From Pithys albifrons albifrons (taxonomy: Eukaryota > Chordata > Aves > Passeriformes > Thamnophilidae): 64,000 nt of DNA. Below are positions 10,362-20,939 of this stretch, one piece after another (the first letter of the stretch is position 1; every line of letters begins with the position of its first letter). Made by a program: the position numbers and the translations under genes. The notes under the pieces are model-generated. The model ran no database searches. It had not been told where the DNA came from and saw only the letters and a list, made by a program, of their open reading frames with translations. Location of the stretch: positions 67,928,183 through 67,992,182 of the forward strand of contig NC_092497.1 of assembly GCF_047495875.1 (NCBI RefSeq). Direction: 5' to 3'.

Positions 10362-13301
10362 GTGTGGATTCGATGGCCTGGTACATCAGACCCACAAAAG
10401 TATAAGGCTTTGGTTGATACTGGCGCTCAATGCACATTAATGCCATCAGGACATGTGGGCTCAGAAACTATTTCTATTTCTGGGGTGACAGGGGGATCTC
10501 AAGAGTTGACTGTGCTAGAAGCTGAAGTGAGCTTGACAGGGAGAGATTGGCAGAAACACCCCATTGTGACTGGTCCAGCCGCCCCATGTATCCTGGGCAT
10601 TGACTACCTCAGGAATGGATATTTTAAGGACCCAAAGGGGCATAGATGGGCTTTTGGAATAGCCACTGTACAGACAGAAGGGATTGAACAATTGAACTCA
10701 TTGCCAGGTCTCTCAGAAAGTCCTTCTGCTGTTGGACTGTTGAAAGTTGAGGAACAGCAAGTGCCAATTGCCACCACGACAGTGCACCGTCGGCAATACC
10801 GAACGAACCGTGATGCTGTGATCCCCATCCATAAGATGATCCGTGAACTGGAGAGCCAAGGGGTGGTCAGCAAAACCCACTCACCCTTCAACAGCCCCAT
10901 CTGGCCTGTGCATAAGTCTGATGGAGAATGGAGATTGACTGTGGACTATCGTGGCTTGAATGAAGTTACCCCACCGCTGAGTGCCGCTGTGCCGGACATG
11001 CTGGAGCTCCAGTATGAACTGGAGTCCAGGGCAGCAAAGTGGTATGCCACTATTGACATTGCTAATGCGTTCTTCTCCATTCCTCTGGCACCAGAGTGCA
11101 GGCCACAGTTTGCTTTTACCTGGAGGGGCGTGCAGTACACCTGGAACCGACTACCCCAGGGGTGGAAACACAGTCCCACCATCTGTCATGGACTGATCCA
11201 GACTGCACTGGAGAAGGGTGAGGCTCCAGAACACCTGCAATACATTGATGACATCATTGTGTGGGGGGACACAGCAGAAGAGGTTTTTCAGAAAGGAGAG
11301 AAAATCATCCAGATCCTTTTGGGAGCTGGCTTTGCCATCAAACGGAGTAAGGTTAAGGGACCAGCCCAAGAGATCCAGTTCCTGGGAGTGAAGTGGCAGG
11401 ATGGACGCCGTCAGATTCCAACAGAAGTCATCAATAAGATCACAGCAATGTCTCCACCCACCAGCAAAAAGGAAACACAAGCCTTTCTGGGTGCCATAGG
11501 GTTCTGGAGGATGCATATCCCAGCATACAGTCAGATCGTAAGCCCTCTCTACTTGGTAACCCGTAAGAAGAATGATTTCCACTGGGGCCCTGAGCAGCAA
11601 CAAGCCTTTGACCAGATCAAGCATGAGATTGCTCAGGCTGTAGCCCTTGGACCAGTCAGGACAGGACCAGACATACAGAACATGCTCTACTCCGCCGCCG
11701 GGAATAATGGCCTGTCTTGGAGCCTTTGGCAGAAGGTGCCTGGTGAGACTCGAGGCCGACCACTTGGATTCTGGAGCCGAGGCTACAGAGGATCTGAAGC
11801 CAACTATACCCCCACAGAGAAAGAGATCCTAGCCGCCTATGAAGGAGTTCAAGCCGCCTCAGAGGTGATTGGCACAGAAGCACAGCTGTTTCTGGCACCT
11901 CGACTACCAGTGCTGAAGTGGATGTTGTCAGGACAGGCTGCCTCTACACATCACGCCACTGATGCTACCTGGAGCAAGTGGATTGCCCTGATTACGCAGC
12001 GCGCCCGTATAGGAAAATCAAATCGCCCTGGGATCCTGGAAATCATCACAAACTGGCCTGAAGGTGAAAATTTTGGTCTAGCAGATGAAGAGGAAGAGCA
12101 GGTGACACGTGCGGAAGAAGCTCCACCATACAATCAATTGCCAAAAGAGGAAATACGCTACGCCCTCTTCACCGATGGCTCCTGTCGCATTGTAGGGACT
12201 AATCGCAAATGGAAAGCAGCTGTATGGAGCCCCACACGACAAGTTGCAGAAGCTACTGAAGGAGAAGGTGGGTCGAGTCAGTTTGCAGAGCTTAAAGCCG
12301 TGCAGTTGGCCCTGGACATTGCTGAACGAGAGAAATGGCCAAAGCTTTACCTCTACACCGACTCATGGATGGTGGCCAATGCTCTCTGGGGATGGTTAGA
12401 CCGATGGAAGAAAACCAATTGGAAACGCAGAGGGAAACCCATCTGGGCTGCCGATATATGGCAAGATATTGCCACCCGAGTAGAGAAGCTGATTGTGAGA
12501 GTCCGCCACGTAGACGCACACGTGCCCAAAAATCGGGCCAATGAGGAACATCTCAACAACCAACAGGCAGACCGAGCTGCGCAAGTGAAAGTATCACAGA
12601 CAGATCTGGACTGGCAGCACAAGGGAGAGCTGTTCTTGGCTCGATGGGCCCATGATGCCTCGGGCCATCAGGGCAGAGATGCCACTTATAAATGGGCACG
12701 AGACCGAGGGGTGGATTTAACCATGGACATTATCTCTCAGGTTATCCACGACTGTGAGACATGTGCTGCCATTAAGCAGGCTAAGAGAGTGAAGCCCCTG
12801 TGGTATGGTGGGCGCTGGGATAAGTATAAGTACGGGGAGGCCTGGCAGGTTGACTACATCACACTGCCACAGACCCGCCAAGGCAAGCGCTATGTGCTCA
12901 CCATGGTGGAAGCAACCACAGGGTGGCTGGAGACACACCCAGTGCCTCACGCCACTGCTCGGAACACCATCCTAGGCCTGGAAAAACAAGTGCTGTGGCG
13001 ACATGGCACCCCAGAACGAATTGAGTCAGATAATGGAACTCATTTCAAAAACAGCTTAGTTGCTACCTGGGCGAGAGAGCACGGCATAGAGTGGGTGTAT
13101 CATATCCCCTACCATGCACCAGCTGCCGGGAAAGTTGAGCGGTGTAATGGACTGTTGAAAACCACTTTGAAGGCGTTGGGTGGAGGGACTTTCAAACACT
13201 GGGATCAACACTTAGCAAAGGCTACATGGCTAGTCAACACTAGAGGCTCTGTACCAACAAAAAGCCAATATATTATACAGGATGGTCCTGATGAACTCTA
13301 A
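10362..13301 (+). CDS. ERV protease-RT-RNase H-integrase frame, inverted within the provirus
   Basis: A 979-codon frame numbered from the GTG at 10362. It is open back to 10308, directly after the gag UAG, with no ATG in between, so it would be made by readthrough rather than by its own start. Aspartic protease: DTGA at 19-22. RT: VDYRGLN near 194-200, D232, LPQG 264-267, YIDDI 294-298. RNase H: D605, E643, D667, D737. Integrase: H764, H769, C798, C801, then D831, D890, E926 (DD35E). All these catalytic residues are present. Integrase is cut at residue 964, and the last 15 residues come from antisense leader DNA. It lies antisense to the LTR promoters, so no obvious promoter drives it. Confidence 0.85.
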   Translation: MWIRWPGTSDPQKYKALVDTGAQCTLMPSGHVGSETISISGVTGGSQELTVLEAEVSLTGRDWQKHPIVTGPAAPCILGIDYLRNGYFKDPKGHRWAFGIATVQTEGIEQLNSLPGLSESPSAVGLLKVEEQQVPIATTTVHRRQYRTNRDAVIPIHKMIRELESQGVVSKTHSPFNSPIWPVHKSDGEWRLTVDYRGLNEVTPPLSAAVPDMLELQYELESRAAKWYATIDIANAFFSIPLAPECRPQFAFTWRGVQYTWNRLPQGWKHSPTICHGLIQTALEKGEAPEHLQYIDDIIVWGDTAEEVFQKGEKIIQILLGAGFAIKRSKVKGPAQEIQFLGVKWQDGRRQIPTEVINKITAMSPPTSKKETQAFLGAIGFWRMHIPAYSQIVSPLYLVTRKKNDFHWGPEQQQAFDQIKHEIAQAVALGPVRTGPDIQNMLYSAAGNNGLSWSLWQKVPGETRGRPLGFWSRGYRGSEANYTPTEKEILAAYEGVQAASEVIGTEAQLFLAPRLPVLKWMLSGQAASTHHATDATWSKWIALITQRARIGKSNRPGILEIITNWPEGENFGLADEEEEQVTRAEEAPPYNQLPKEEIRYALFTDGSCRIVGTNRKWKAAVWSPTRQVAEATEGEGGSSQFAELKAVQLALDIAEREKWPKLYLYTDSWMVANALWGWLDRWKKTNWKRRGKPIWAADIWQDIATRVEKLIVRVRHVDAHVPKNRANEEHLNNQQADRAAQVKVSQTDLDWQHKGELFLARWAHDASGHQGRDATYKWARDRGVDLTMDIISQVIHDCETCAAIKQAKRVKPLWYGGRWDKYKYGEAWQVDYITLPQTRQGKRYVLTMVEATTGWLETHPVPHATARNTILGLEKQVLWRHGTPERIESDNGTHFKNSLVATWAREHGIEWVYHIPYHAPAAGKVERCNGLLKTTLKALGGGTFKHWDQHLAKATWLVNTRGSVPTKSQYIIQDGPDEL
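11059..13252 (+). repeat. Inverted-repeat arm B (2,194 bp, pol)
   Basis: Partner of 7662-9855. Together with the 1,203-bp spacer 9856-11058 it makes a giant imperfect palindrome inside the provirus. Confidence 0.95.
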
Positions 13302-13379
13302 GCTCAAGACCCACATGGTGCCACAAAATAGCAGTTATCCTTCTTTGTTTACAAGCCCCACACGTTGGGCGCCAAGAAA
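13253..13379 (-). other. Proviral leader remnant between 5' LTR and inverted pol
   Basis: 127 bp remain of the untranslated leader, including the primer-binding site. It joins the antisense integrase abruptly at 13252/13253. A short minus-strand frame (ATG at about 13316, context caccATGtgg) runs into the antisense arm and stops there. Confidence 0.7.
13357..13374 (-). promoter_or_regulatory. Primer-binding site, tRNA-Lys type
   Basis: The minus strand reads TGGCGCCCAACGTGTGGG five bases inside the 5' LTR. The first 14 bases agree with the PBS for tRNA-Lys known from Lys-primed retroviruses. An extra GT then breaks the match. Confidence 0.75.
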
Positions 13380-14068
13380 TGTCTCGGTTTGAGGGGAAAA
13401 ACCAAAATGTTTTACCCACAAGCAGGGGAGGGGCCTCCTCCTCAATAATCACACCACTCTTTATCAAATTTAAGAAAAGGAATTTTAATACAAGAAGGAT
13501 AACTGCTATATATATATATATATATATGTAAACAGACTAGTGCAACCCACTTCCCCAACACCATAAGAGGAAAAAAAAAAACAACAACAACAAAACCCAG
13601 CAGGTTTTCCTCCGGGAGAAAAGGTTATACTTAAGTGTCCTTGTCACAGCCCGCTGGCTGCAGAGTGAGTTTCAGTCCCTCTCCAGCGAAACAGACGAGC
13701 AGTGGGCTTTCAGATGGACTCAGTCTCTTTCCCTTGTGTTCCCCATCCAAGAAGCAGAAAAGGTACGAGCGACCAGCAGCAAATCCAAGGCAGGTAGCAG
13801 CACGGCAGGAAAAAGTAATCCGAAGTAGGCAGCGGCAAGACAGCCAGGGAAAACCCCAGCAGTAACCAGCAGGGCAGCCTGCCTCCTTGGAGCCCCCACT
13901 CCCCCGTTCCGCCGAGCCAAGACTGACGAGAATATCCAAAAAAAACCCAAAAGAGACAAACCTGCCCCCACCCCAGCGATCACAGTTAACTACTTCTTTT
14001 GTCAACCGCTGGCCTGGGCAGTTAAGTGGCAGGGGAGAGAATTTACATAATAATCCCAAACTACAACA
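13380..14068 (-). repeat. 5' LTR of the provirus (689 bp)
   Basis: Same element as 6633-7327, with TG...CA ends on either strand. Its outer edge touches the target duplication catta (14069-14073). Confidence 0.95.
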
Positions 14069-14084
14069 CATTAGCATCTGTACA

Positions 14085-14205
14085 AGAGTAAAAGCCTAGG
14101 GGTGTAGGCAGATCTACTTGAACATATCCCTGCACATTGAAGAGGGGTTGGACTAAATGATCTTTAAGGGTCCCTTCCACCCAAAGCATTTTATGAGTCC
14201 ATAAT
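14085..14205 (+). mobile_element. CR1 LINE 3' end, plus strand
   Basis: The sequence ttggactaaatgatctttaa followed by a gtcccttccaccc block is the CR1 3' UTR ending. The last repeat unit is decayed (attttatgagtcc). The ERV integrated just upstream of it. Confidence 0.7.
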
Positions 14206-14909
14206 TTTATTCCAAAAAAAATTGCATTCCACCACAGCTCAGGCTCACTGTAATAAGATCTGTTCAAAATGCCGTGTATTCCAGGGTTTTAAAGTATAAC
14301 TCTCAGGCTTTGCCGTATGTCTCAAGGTAATATATAATGTCTCCTTGAAGTAGGTTTTCAGATGTTTTCATACAAAGGTGAGCCCCTGGTTTGCTGAAAA
14401 AAAAAAAGCCTTCAAAGTTAAATCTCATATTTCATGGTCCACCCAGATAATAAAGAAAACATTCTGGTTCTGAGAGGGACTGCGGATACAAAGAAATAAC
14501 AAAAGTATCATTAAATATGCTGATACAGATAGTCTTCAAAAACAAACCAACCAAACCGCAGTCCAAATTACTGTGTTTGTTTTTATTTCTAAATATATGT
14601 GTATACAAATATATACATATGCTATTGTATAAAACTGAGGAAATTAAACATCACTGTTCAGAGGACTACCATATTAACAGCATACTTCACGTCAATAGTT
14701 TGTTCTTATGTGCTATGATTCTTTTACAATCATGTTCTACATCAGCTAGTGCACAACACCATGGATCTGAGACCATTTTGTTTGCTGGTGTCCTCCTTGA
14801 GGGTGTTAAACATCAAAGGTTAGGCTACCTTACACTGAACGATGTGTGAGTCATGACTTTACAAGGCAGCAGCAGGTGTCTTACCCTTTTGCTTTCCTGT
14901 CTTTCTCAT
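14206..14909. other. Non-coding stretch
   Basis: No gene or recognisable repeat seen. A 110-codon frame at 14517-14849 has no recognisable domain. Confidence 0.5.
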
Positions 14910-15451
14910 TGTTTTGGGTCTGACTGAGATGGATTTCATCTCCCCATAGCAGCACTCACAGTGCTGTGCTTTGCATTGGTAGCTAGAAAGGTGTTGACAA
15001 CTGACCAGTGTTTTGACTATGGCTGAGCAGTGATGGCACAGCATCAGCACTGTAACATTCCTTTCCCAGTCGAGGGCAAGATCCTGGTAGAGGACACAAC
15101 CAGTCTGGCTGATCCAAACTAAACAAAGGGATATTCCATAATATATGACCTCAGCTCAGATATGAAAGTTAAGGAAAGGAGGAGGAAGTGGGAGGGGAGG
15201 CATTCATTGTTTACAATGTTTGCCTGCTGGGAAACTGCTACATGTGCAGAAGCCACGCTTCCTGGAAAGTAGCTGAACATCACTTGCTAATGGGAAGTGT
15301 GTGTGCAAACTTTTGCTTCTATTTTAATCAACTGCCTTATCTCAACCTCGGAGTTGTTTTCCATCTTATTCTCTCTCTCCTATCTGGCAGGGAAGGGGAG
15401 TGATACAACGGATTGGTGGGCACCTGGCCTGCATCCCAGGAACCTACTACA
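14910..15451 (+). mobile_element. Solo LTR of a bird ERV, plus strand
   Basis: Recognisable landmarks occur in order: tgactgagatgg near the start, gctgagcagtgatggcacag, aaagggatattccata, a decayed TATA region (cagatatgaaag), ttatctcaacctcgg, and an end at cctactaca. These are landmarks of a common avian LTR type. No target duplication is clear, so it is an old solo copy. Confidence 0.7.
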
Positions 15452-15636
15452 GTCTTTTTGCTGCTCAGTGTTTCCTTAGAGAAAAAAACCATTAATTTCT
15501 GCCCCTCCCCTTCTGTGGCTATGTTTATATTTTAAAGACCTGGAACTAACTATCAGTGAATTGTTAATGATCAACAGTATACAAAATCGGCCCATACTTT
15601 CACAGTCTTAGTTATTATATTCCATTTGAACTATGT

Positions 15637-16862
15637 ATCATAGAATCATATAGCCATAGGATGTTTTGGGTTGGATTGGTAACACTCCTGCCAAGTGCAG
15701 GGATTTCTTTCAGTAGGTCGAGTTGTTCATAGCCAGTCCAATCTGACTTTGAACACCTCCAATGGTGGAGCACACACAAATTCTCTGACCGCTAGATCCA
15801 ATATCTTGCCCCTCTTACTATAAAAATTTCAATTCTATAGTCCAATGTAAATCTACCCTCTTTAAGTCTGAAAACAATACCCCTTGTTCTGTCAATAAAG
15901 GCCCTGGTTAAAAATCGCTATTTTATAAATCCCCTCTGTGTATTGAAGGCCTGTGATAAGGTCTCCCTGGAGCCTTGTCTTGGGTTGAGCTGGCAAAATG
16001 CCAACTGTCCAGGACAGAGTGGAAGTGTTCTTCCCCCCTCAACCACCCAAAGGAAAAAGAAGAGAGAGAGGAAGAAAAATCCTTCAAACTAGGTTTATGC
16101 TGAAACTAACTATATGTATTTATACAGAAAGGAGAAAATTAAAAGAAAACCACAATATAACACACACTTACACAAGTTATGTATAACAAGAAATAATTTC
16201 CCACTTCCCAGTAAACACAAATTCTACCATTTTAACTACAAATCATTCTAGAGAAGTCAATTCTTCAGAGACAGACTTAAGCAGAGAGAAAAGCTAAGAA
16301 CAAACATTTTACTTCCCTAAGATAACATGATGGTAAGCTGGTACTCCGGGCTTGGGCCTCCCCATCTCTCCTGGGATGGCAGAGTGTCTTGCTGGGACCA
16401 CAACTGTGAAGCAACTGACTAAGCCACACCCACACACCAGCTCTTACCCCTTTTGAGATGATGCAATATGGTATGGAATACAATATTATTGGCTAGAAGA
16501 AGTCAGCTGTTAGCTAGCTCAGCCCAGCTCAAGTCAGCTGACAATTTTAGGCCTAATCTGAACTTTAAAGCCTAACTTCTTAGCCTACTTGTCTAAACCC
16601 ACAACAAGCCTTGCCTTCCAGAGGCTGTACAGCCTCAGCTCTCACTGCTTTACTTAATAGCAGAGGTGTTCCAGCTCTCTCACCATGTTTTTGGCCCTCC
16701 TCTCGACCCAATCTGGCAGATCGGAATCTTTTTTGTACTGGGGACCCAAGAGCTGTATACAGCATTCTAGATGTAAAATGGAGTAGAGGGGAAGAAACGT
16801 TTCCCTTGAGTGGGTGGCAATGCTCCCTGCACAATTACCATAGGACACAGTTAATATCATAA
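15637..16862 (-). mobile_element. CR1 LINE copy split by a solo LTR
   Basis: The plus strand begins catagaatcatatagccata and continues as antisense CR1 3' region up to 15975. It resumes at 16607 with ttccagaggctgtacagcct and runs to about 16862. The two halves join in register if the LTR between them and one copy of its target duplication are removed. Heavily diverged, with no open RT. Confidence 0.8.
15976..16606 (-). mobile_element. Solo LTR inside CR1, target duplication agcct
   Basis: A 631-bp unit with TGTTGTGGGTTTAG and CAACCCAAGACA as its minus-strand ends, flanked by agcct (15971-15975 and 16607-16611). The minus strand carries a TATA-like gtataaata (within about 16115-16125), which fits a U3-R arrangement. 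No proviral interior remains, so it is a recombined solo LTR, younger than the CR1 it interrupts. Confidence 0.88.
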
Positions 16863-19800
16863 CTGTGGTCTTCCACTAGCAGTTGCAGTTGTTACTGTCC
16901 TACAGGAAGAAAAAAAAGCTCACACTGTATTAGTGTACTAAGACTGGATTAAAAAAAGATAGTAAAGCCTACTTCACAATGCTTTTACATTTATGGGTGA
17001 AACAGGTTATTATTACTTCGTGAGTTGTTGTCAGCTACTCTACTCCTTATTAAGACATCAGGTGTACTTTCAGGATGCATATGACATACTGTTTCAGATA
17101 GCAAGCATTCTCAGAACCCAGGGTAAGCAAATAATTGGACTACATTTATCAATATCTTGTAGCTGGTGTGAAAACAGGAGCTGCATGTTTTTAATATGAG
17201 ATGTAATGACATAGGTGAGAAGCTCCAAAACTTAGAAGTTTTCTGCACAACACTGGAGCACCCTGTGGAGGTGTGTAGAATAGGGAGAGGATTGAGATGG
17301 ATTACTAGGCAATGAGAACAAACAGAAAACTGAAGGAGAACTGTTATGAGAGAGCACAGTTCTAAGACTGGTTGCAAGATCAGTCTCAGAAAGCAAAGTT
17401 AAGTTTAAAATTTAATAGAGCAAGGTTAAAGGCAGAATTCAGAAGATGACATCACTAGAATGATGCCTTAATAGTTTGCATGGGAAGAGCAGAACTAGTC
17501 ACAAAAGGCAGATGTTGTCTCAGCCTGGTTTATGGCAAGGTATCTTGGAGAACTAACTTTATGTTACAGTGTAAGTATAGTATTAAGCAACTCTTCTTAA
17601 CAGAACTCCATTTACTATGAAATTCAGGTCTATTTAGAAATTATGATTAGTATTTGCATGATTTGTAGACCTGATGCAACCAGCTACTGTTGGGTAGGAG
17701 ACTGTGTGATGTTTGTATGCAAAGATATTAAAACAGGCAATGGAAGAAATACAGAAAAAAGGGAAAATGGCAGGCAGTGTGATTAGCAAAGTTCAGGGCA
17801 GCAAAATTAGGGATTGGCAGGCATTGCCTTTTGCCTCTGGTATTAGAAGTCCTTTGTGTTATTCCAAGAGCCTGCTGCTGGAATATCAACAGATCTAATG
17901 TAAAACTTTTATTCTCAATAATAATACTCCTCATTCAAAGATAAGGAAAAAAAAATAAACCTCTTTGTCAAATGCAATGGACACATCTGCTTCCTAAAAG
18001 CTAACCACAAAGAAATGATAGGTGAAGAAAGCAGGAAGTTGTAGTGGCATTTTGTCCTTTGATAAGGTCATATCCTACTCCCTTTCTAACTATAGATAGC
18101 TGGCTGATAAGGAGATATGATTTGAAACAAGTTTTGACAGATATATGCAGCTACATAGGGGCAATAAAGCAGACCTAGCACTCTTTAAACACTAATTGTT
18201 TTCATTTTATGATGCAAAGCAAATAATTGTTCAAGAAAATTATTTTAGCAGTACAGTTAAAGTACAGTTTGCTATTCAGAGTAAACAATCTTTTACAAGA
18301 AAGAGCAGGGTAACTCATTATTCTTGAAAGAAGGGATATCCAAAAGAGAACAACTCATTTAAATGACAGTTTCAGGCCTTATGCTGCATATTTTTTACCT
18401 TTTTCAACATATTCTATTAATCTTCAGTGCTCATAAACTATAGACAAGAAAGACAGACTGAAAAAAGATAAATAATAAGCCTAGAATAAGCCAAAAAATG
18501 TGTTAAGCAGCTTTATTTGGTTGGCTTATGAGAGAGGGAGGAAAATAGTTGATGCAAAATACAAGATAACCTGAAGAAGTTTATTTCAGAAATGATCATG
18601 CCAATGACCTCTGTCTGTACTAGTTTTAATGCAGCATTTACAGCATTTTTGGAAAATCAAAATCAGATACCATGTGAAAATTCCTTTACAAAATAAAGTG
18701 CAGAGTATGTTGGTTATGTCTATTCACCATGCTTCATCAATTTAAATGTTTTGGAACCATGACCAAGTAGGGAGAAGCAAAACTAAACCCACAATTATTA
18801 ATGAGGTTTTTGTTTTGCTGAGAATTTAACTTCCCTATAATTGAAAAAAAAGTGTTGAAACCACTAATTTTTATTTGTAAATCAGACTTACTCTTGGTTT
18901 AAAAATACTCATGAAATTATGTTCTTCTATCTTATCAACTCATGCATCAGTTTCAAAATTACTTAACAACTTCTACCAGATCACTATCAGTGTGTGGACT
19001 TTGCAACATTCCTATTTCCCTCAGCAGAATGAGACAATGTCCTGCAGGTGGGTTGGGTAGAAAAATTAAAGAGTAGTCTCACACAAATAAAAAGCAAGGC
19101 TCAAAATGCTGCTCAATTTGTAGATTAGAGGAAAAATGCACAGACATTTAGAACTGCAGACCAATAATTTTAATAAAGCATATGTAACAGATTAGTCTAT
19201 GGATTTCCCAGTCACAGACAGGCTTTTGTCTCTTACTCCTTCTTGGCAACTGTATATTATTAACACTACCTGCTGAGCCTTGATGGTTGCTAATAACCAG
19301 AATGTGTTGTTAACCTGACTGTGGGTTGTACCAGTGCTTGGAGATAAAGTGTTCTCAAAACAGCACAGTATGAACACAGCAGGTAAAAGTAAAAGTAATA
19401 ATAAAAAATTGAAGAGGCCTTAAGTGCTATGATTATTACTGTGGTCTAGTTTATATTTGCCCTTTGGAAAGTTTGTTCCTTGAATATCCTTTGTTAAAAA
19501 GTATTGATGGCTGTGTTAGCCTCATATTTTCTCTCCTGGCAACAGATTTCAAGAACAAGATGGAAGAGAGGGGAAGTAATCTAGGAATTTACAGGCTTTG
19601 GGTGATATTTAGTTCCAAATGGTTGAAAAAAAAAAAAAGAAAAACTATTTTAAAAAACAGAAATATATTAGAAAATAACTATCCAATTGGGTAATGTTAC
19701 TGCATTCTTAAAAGTAGTGATAGGACCTCTATAACGGGTAAGTACTTCCCTATAGTAGGCAAATAAGGAAGTACACTGTAAGCCTTTTGACTTTACTCAC

Positions 19801-19974
19801 ATCAAAATGTTCATTACAGGAATAAGGTCGCAGTGAAATTTTAGACCTAAAAGAAACCATTAAGTTACTTTATGGAAACAAAAATTGCTGACTCCCTTAC
19901 AAAAAAAGGAGAAAAGTAGATTAAACAATCTCTTGGCTGAGATATATGTGCAATTGTGCAAAAGCCACATAGAG
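16863..19974. other. AT-rich non-coding stretch
   Basis: No gene, RNA or confident repeat seen in these 3.1 kb. Confidence 0.5.
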
Positions 19975-20150
19975 AAAAAGAGCCAGCCTCATGAAATTCA
20001 GAAAGGATGAGGCCAAACTTTGTACTGGTAAGACAAAGCCCTGCAAGGATGCACACTGGGGTTGGAGGGACCTTGGAGCAGCACTGGAGCATGGCAATGG
20101 GTTCTAGTAGGCAGTGACCTGGGCAAGGGTCAGACATACACCTAAGAATC
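19975..20150 (+). mobile_element. Decayed CR1 fragment, plus strand
   Basis: catgaaattcag followed by aagccctgcaaggatgcaca, and a 'ttggagcagcactgg' stretch, resemble the CR1 block that encodes MKFNKxKC and the tract after it. Short and strongly diverged. Confidence 0.35.
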
Positions 20151-20446
20151 AATTAGGGCTAACTATGGCCAACTGAGGAGGCATCAGTTGGAGTGCAGGA
20201 GTTCTGTCTTTAATCAGCAGTTATTAGACCACATTAAGAAACTGTAGTTTTGGATCCCCATATCTCAATACACGAGTACATCACCATTATTTTCATATAT
20301 GGTAGAATTTAATTTTCCTCTTACTGAATGTAGCAGGACACAGCTTTTGAGCAACTGAATCCTCAGTATGTTTGTAGTTAAGTAGCCACAAGTAGTCACT
20401 CAAAATTTAGTCAATGAAATTTTAAGGTTCAATGTTTCCCTGTCAG

Positions 20447-20830
20447 GATAAGCTGAGATGCAACCTTCTAAGGACCTGAAGTCTCAAATCCCCTCCTCCC
20501 TCTCGCACCCAGCTCTTCCGCCCATCCAGCCCTGATCCCTGAGCCTTTATGGGTTATTCAGTTTGCCCATCATCCAGTTTGCTCTATCCTTGAACTCAGT
20601 TCTTGAACCCTCCCTCAGATGCCTTACTGAGTGATGTTTTACCAAATCCTCCTTAAGTTTCCACCCCTTCCAAGCCCCTCCCTGAGCTGACCCCTTAAAA
20701 GTCAGTTGTGTTTTTTGAGGAGCTGTTTTCCCTCCAGTCAGTTCCCGTTATTCCCCTAGGGTTCCTTTTTGAGCCCTTGTTTTAAGATTACTTGCTTGCA
20801 CCCAGGACAGGGATAATTTCTGCAGAAGCC
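20447..20830. other. GC-richer block, unassigned
   Basis: A pyrimidine-rich block of higher GC than its surroundings, with a TATA-like ccttaaaagtc near 20693. It could be part of the LTR that follows, but I cannot place its ends. Confidence 0.35.
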
Positions 20831-20939
20831 AGGAGAGGGCATGTCTAGGACACAGATGTTATTCTACCACCTCACAGGGAAAGGTGAAGGGGTCCTGATG
20901 GGTCACATAGTGTGGCAGCTGTTGGTAGGTCTCCACAGT

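Larger units (their letters stand above)
6628..14073 (-). mobile_element. Young ERV provirus with an inverted duplication of pol
   Basis: This is a 7.4-kb proviral insertion bounded by catta direct repeats (6628-6632 and 14069-14073). Two LTRs in the same minus orientation enclose it (6633-7327 and 13380-14068). A tRNA-Lys-type primer-binding site at 13357-13374 and a polypurine tract next to 7327 fix the direction, so the 5' LTR is on the right. In proviral order it holds: 5' LTR, a 127-bp leader, antisense integrase to RT, antisense RT N-terminus/protease/gag end, sense RT to integrase, 3' LTR. Most of gag is missing and there is no env. The Pol motifs (LPQG, SPTICHGL, YIDDI, DD35E) look class III/ERVL-like to me, though family assignment needs a search. 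By eye the LTRs differ by 2 substitutions plus a 6-bp TA-repeat length change over about 690 bp, so the insertion is recent. Confidence 0.93.

Noticed and set aside
7662..13252. Pure assembly duplication
   Set aside because: The arms differ at nine or more bases and the flanking single-copy pieces differ at each junction. It cannot be fully excluded without reads, so the check is listed in the findings.
7427..13301. Two separate proviruses inserted tail to tail
   Set aside because: Only one pair of LTRs, one PBS and one target duplication exist, and neither arm has its own LTR at the inner junctions. One rearranged provirus explains everything.
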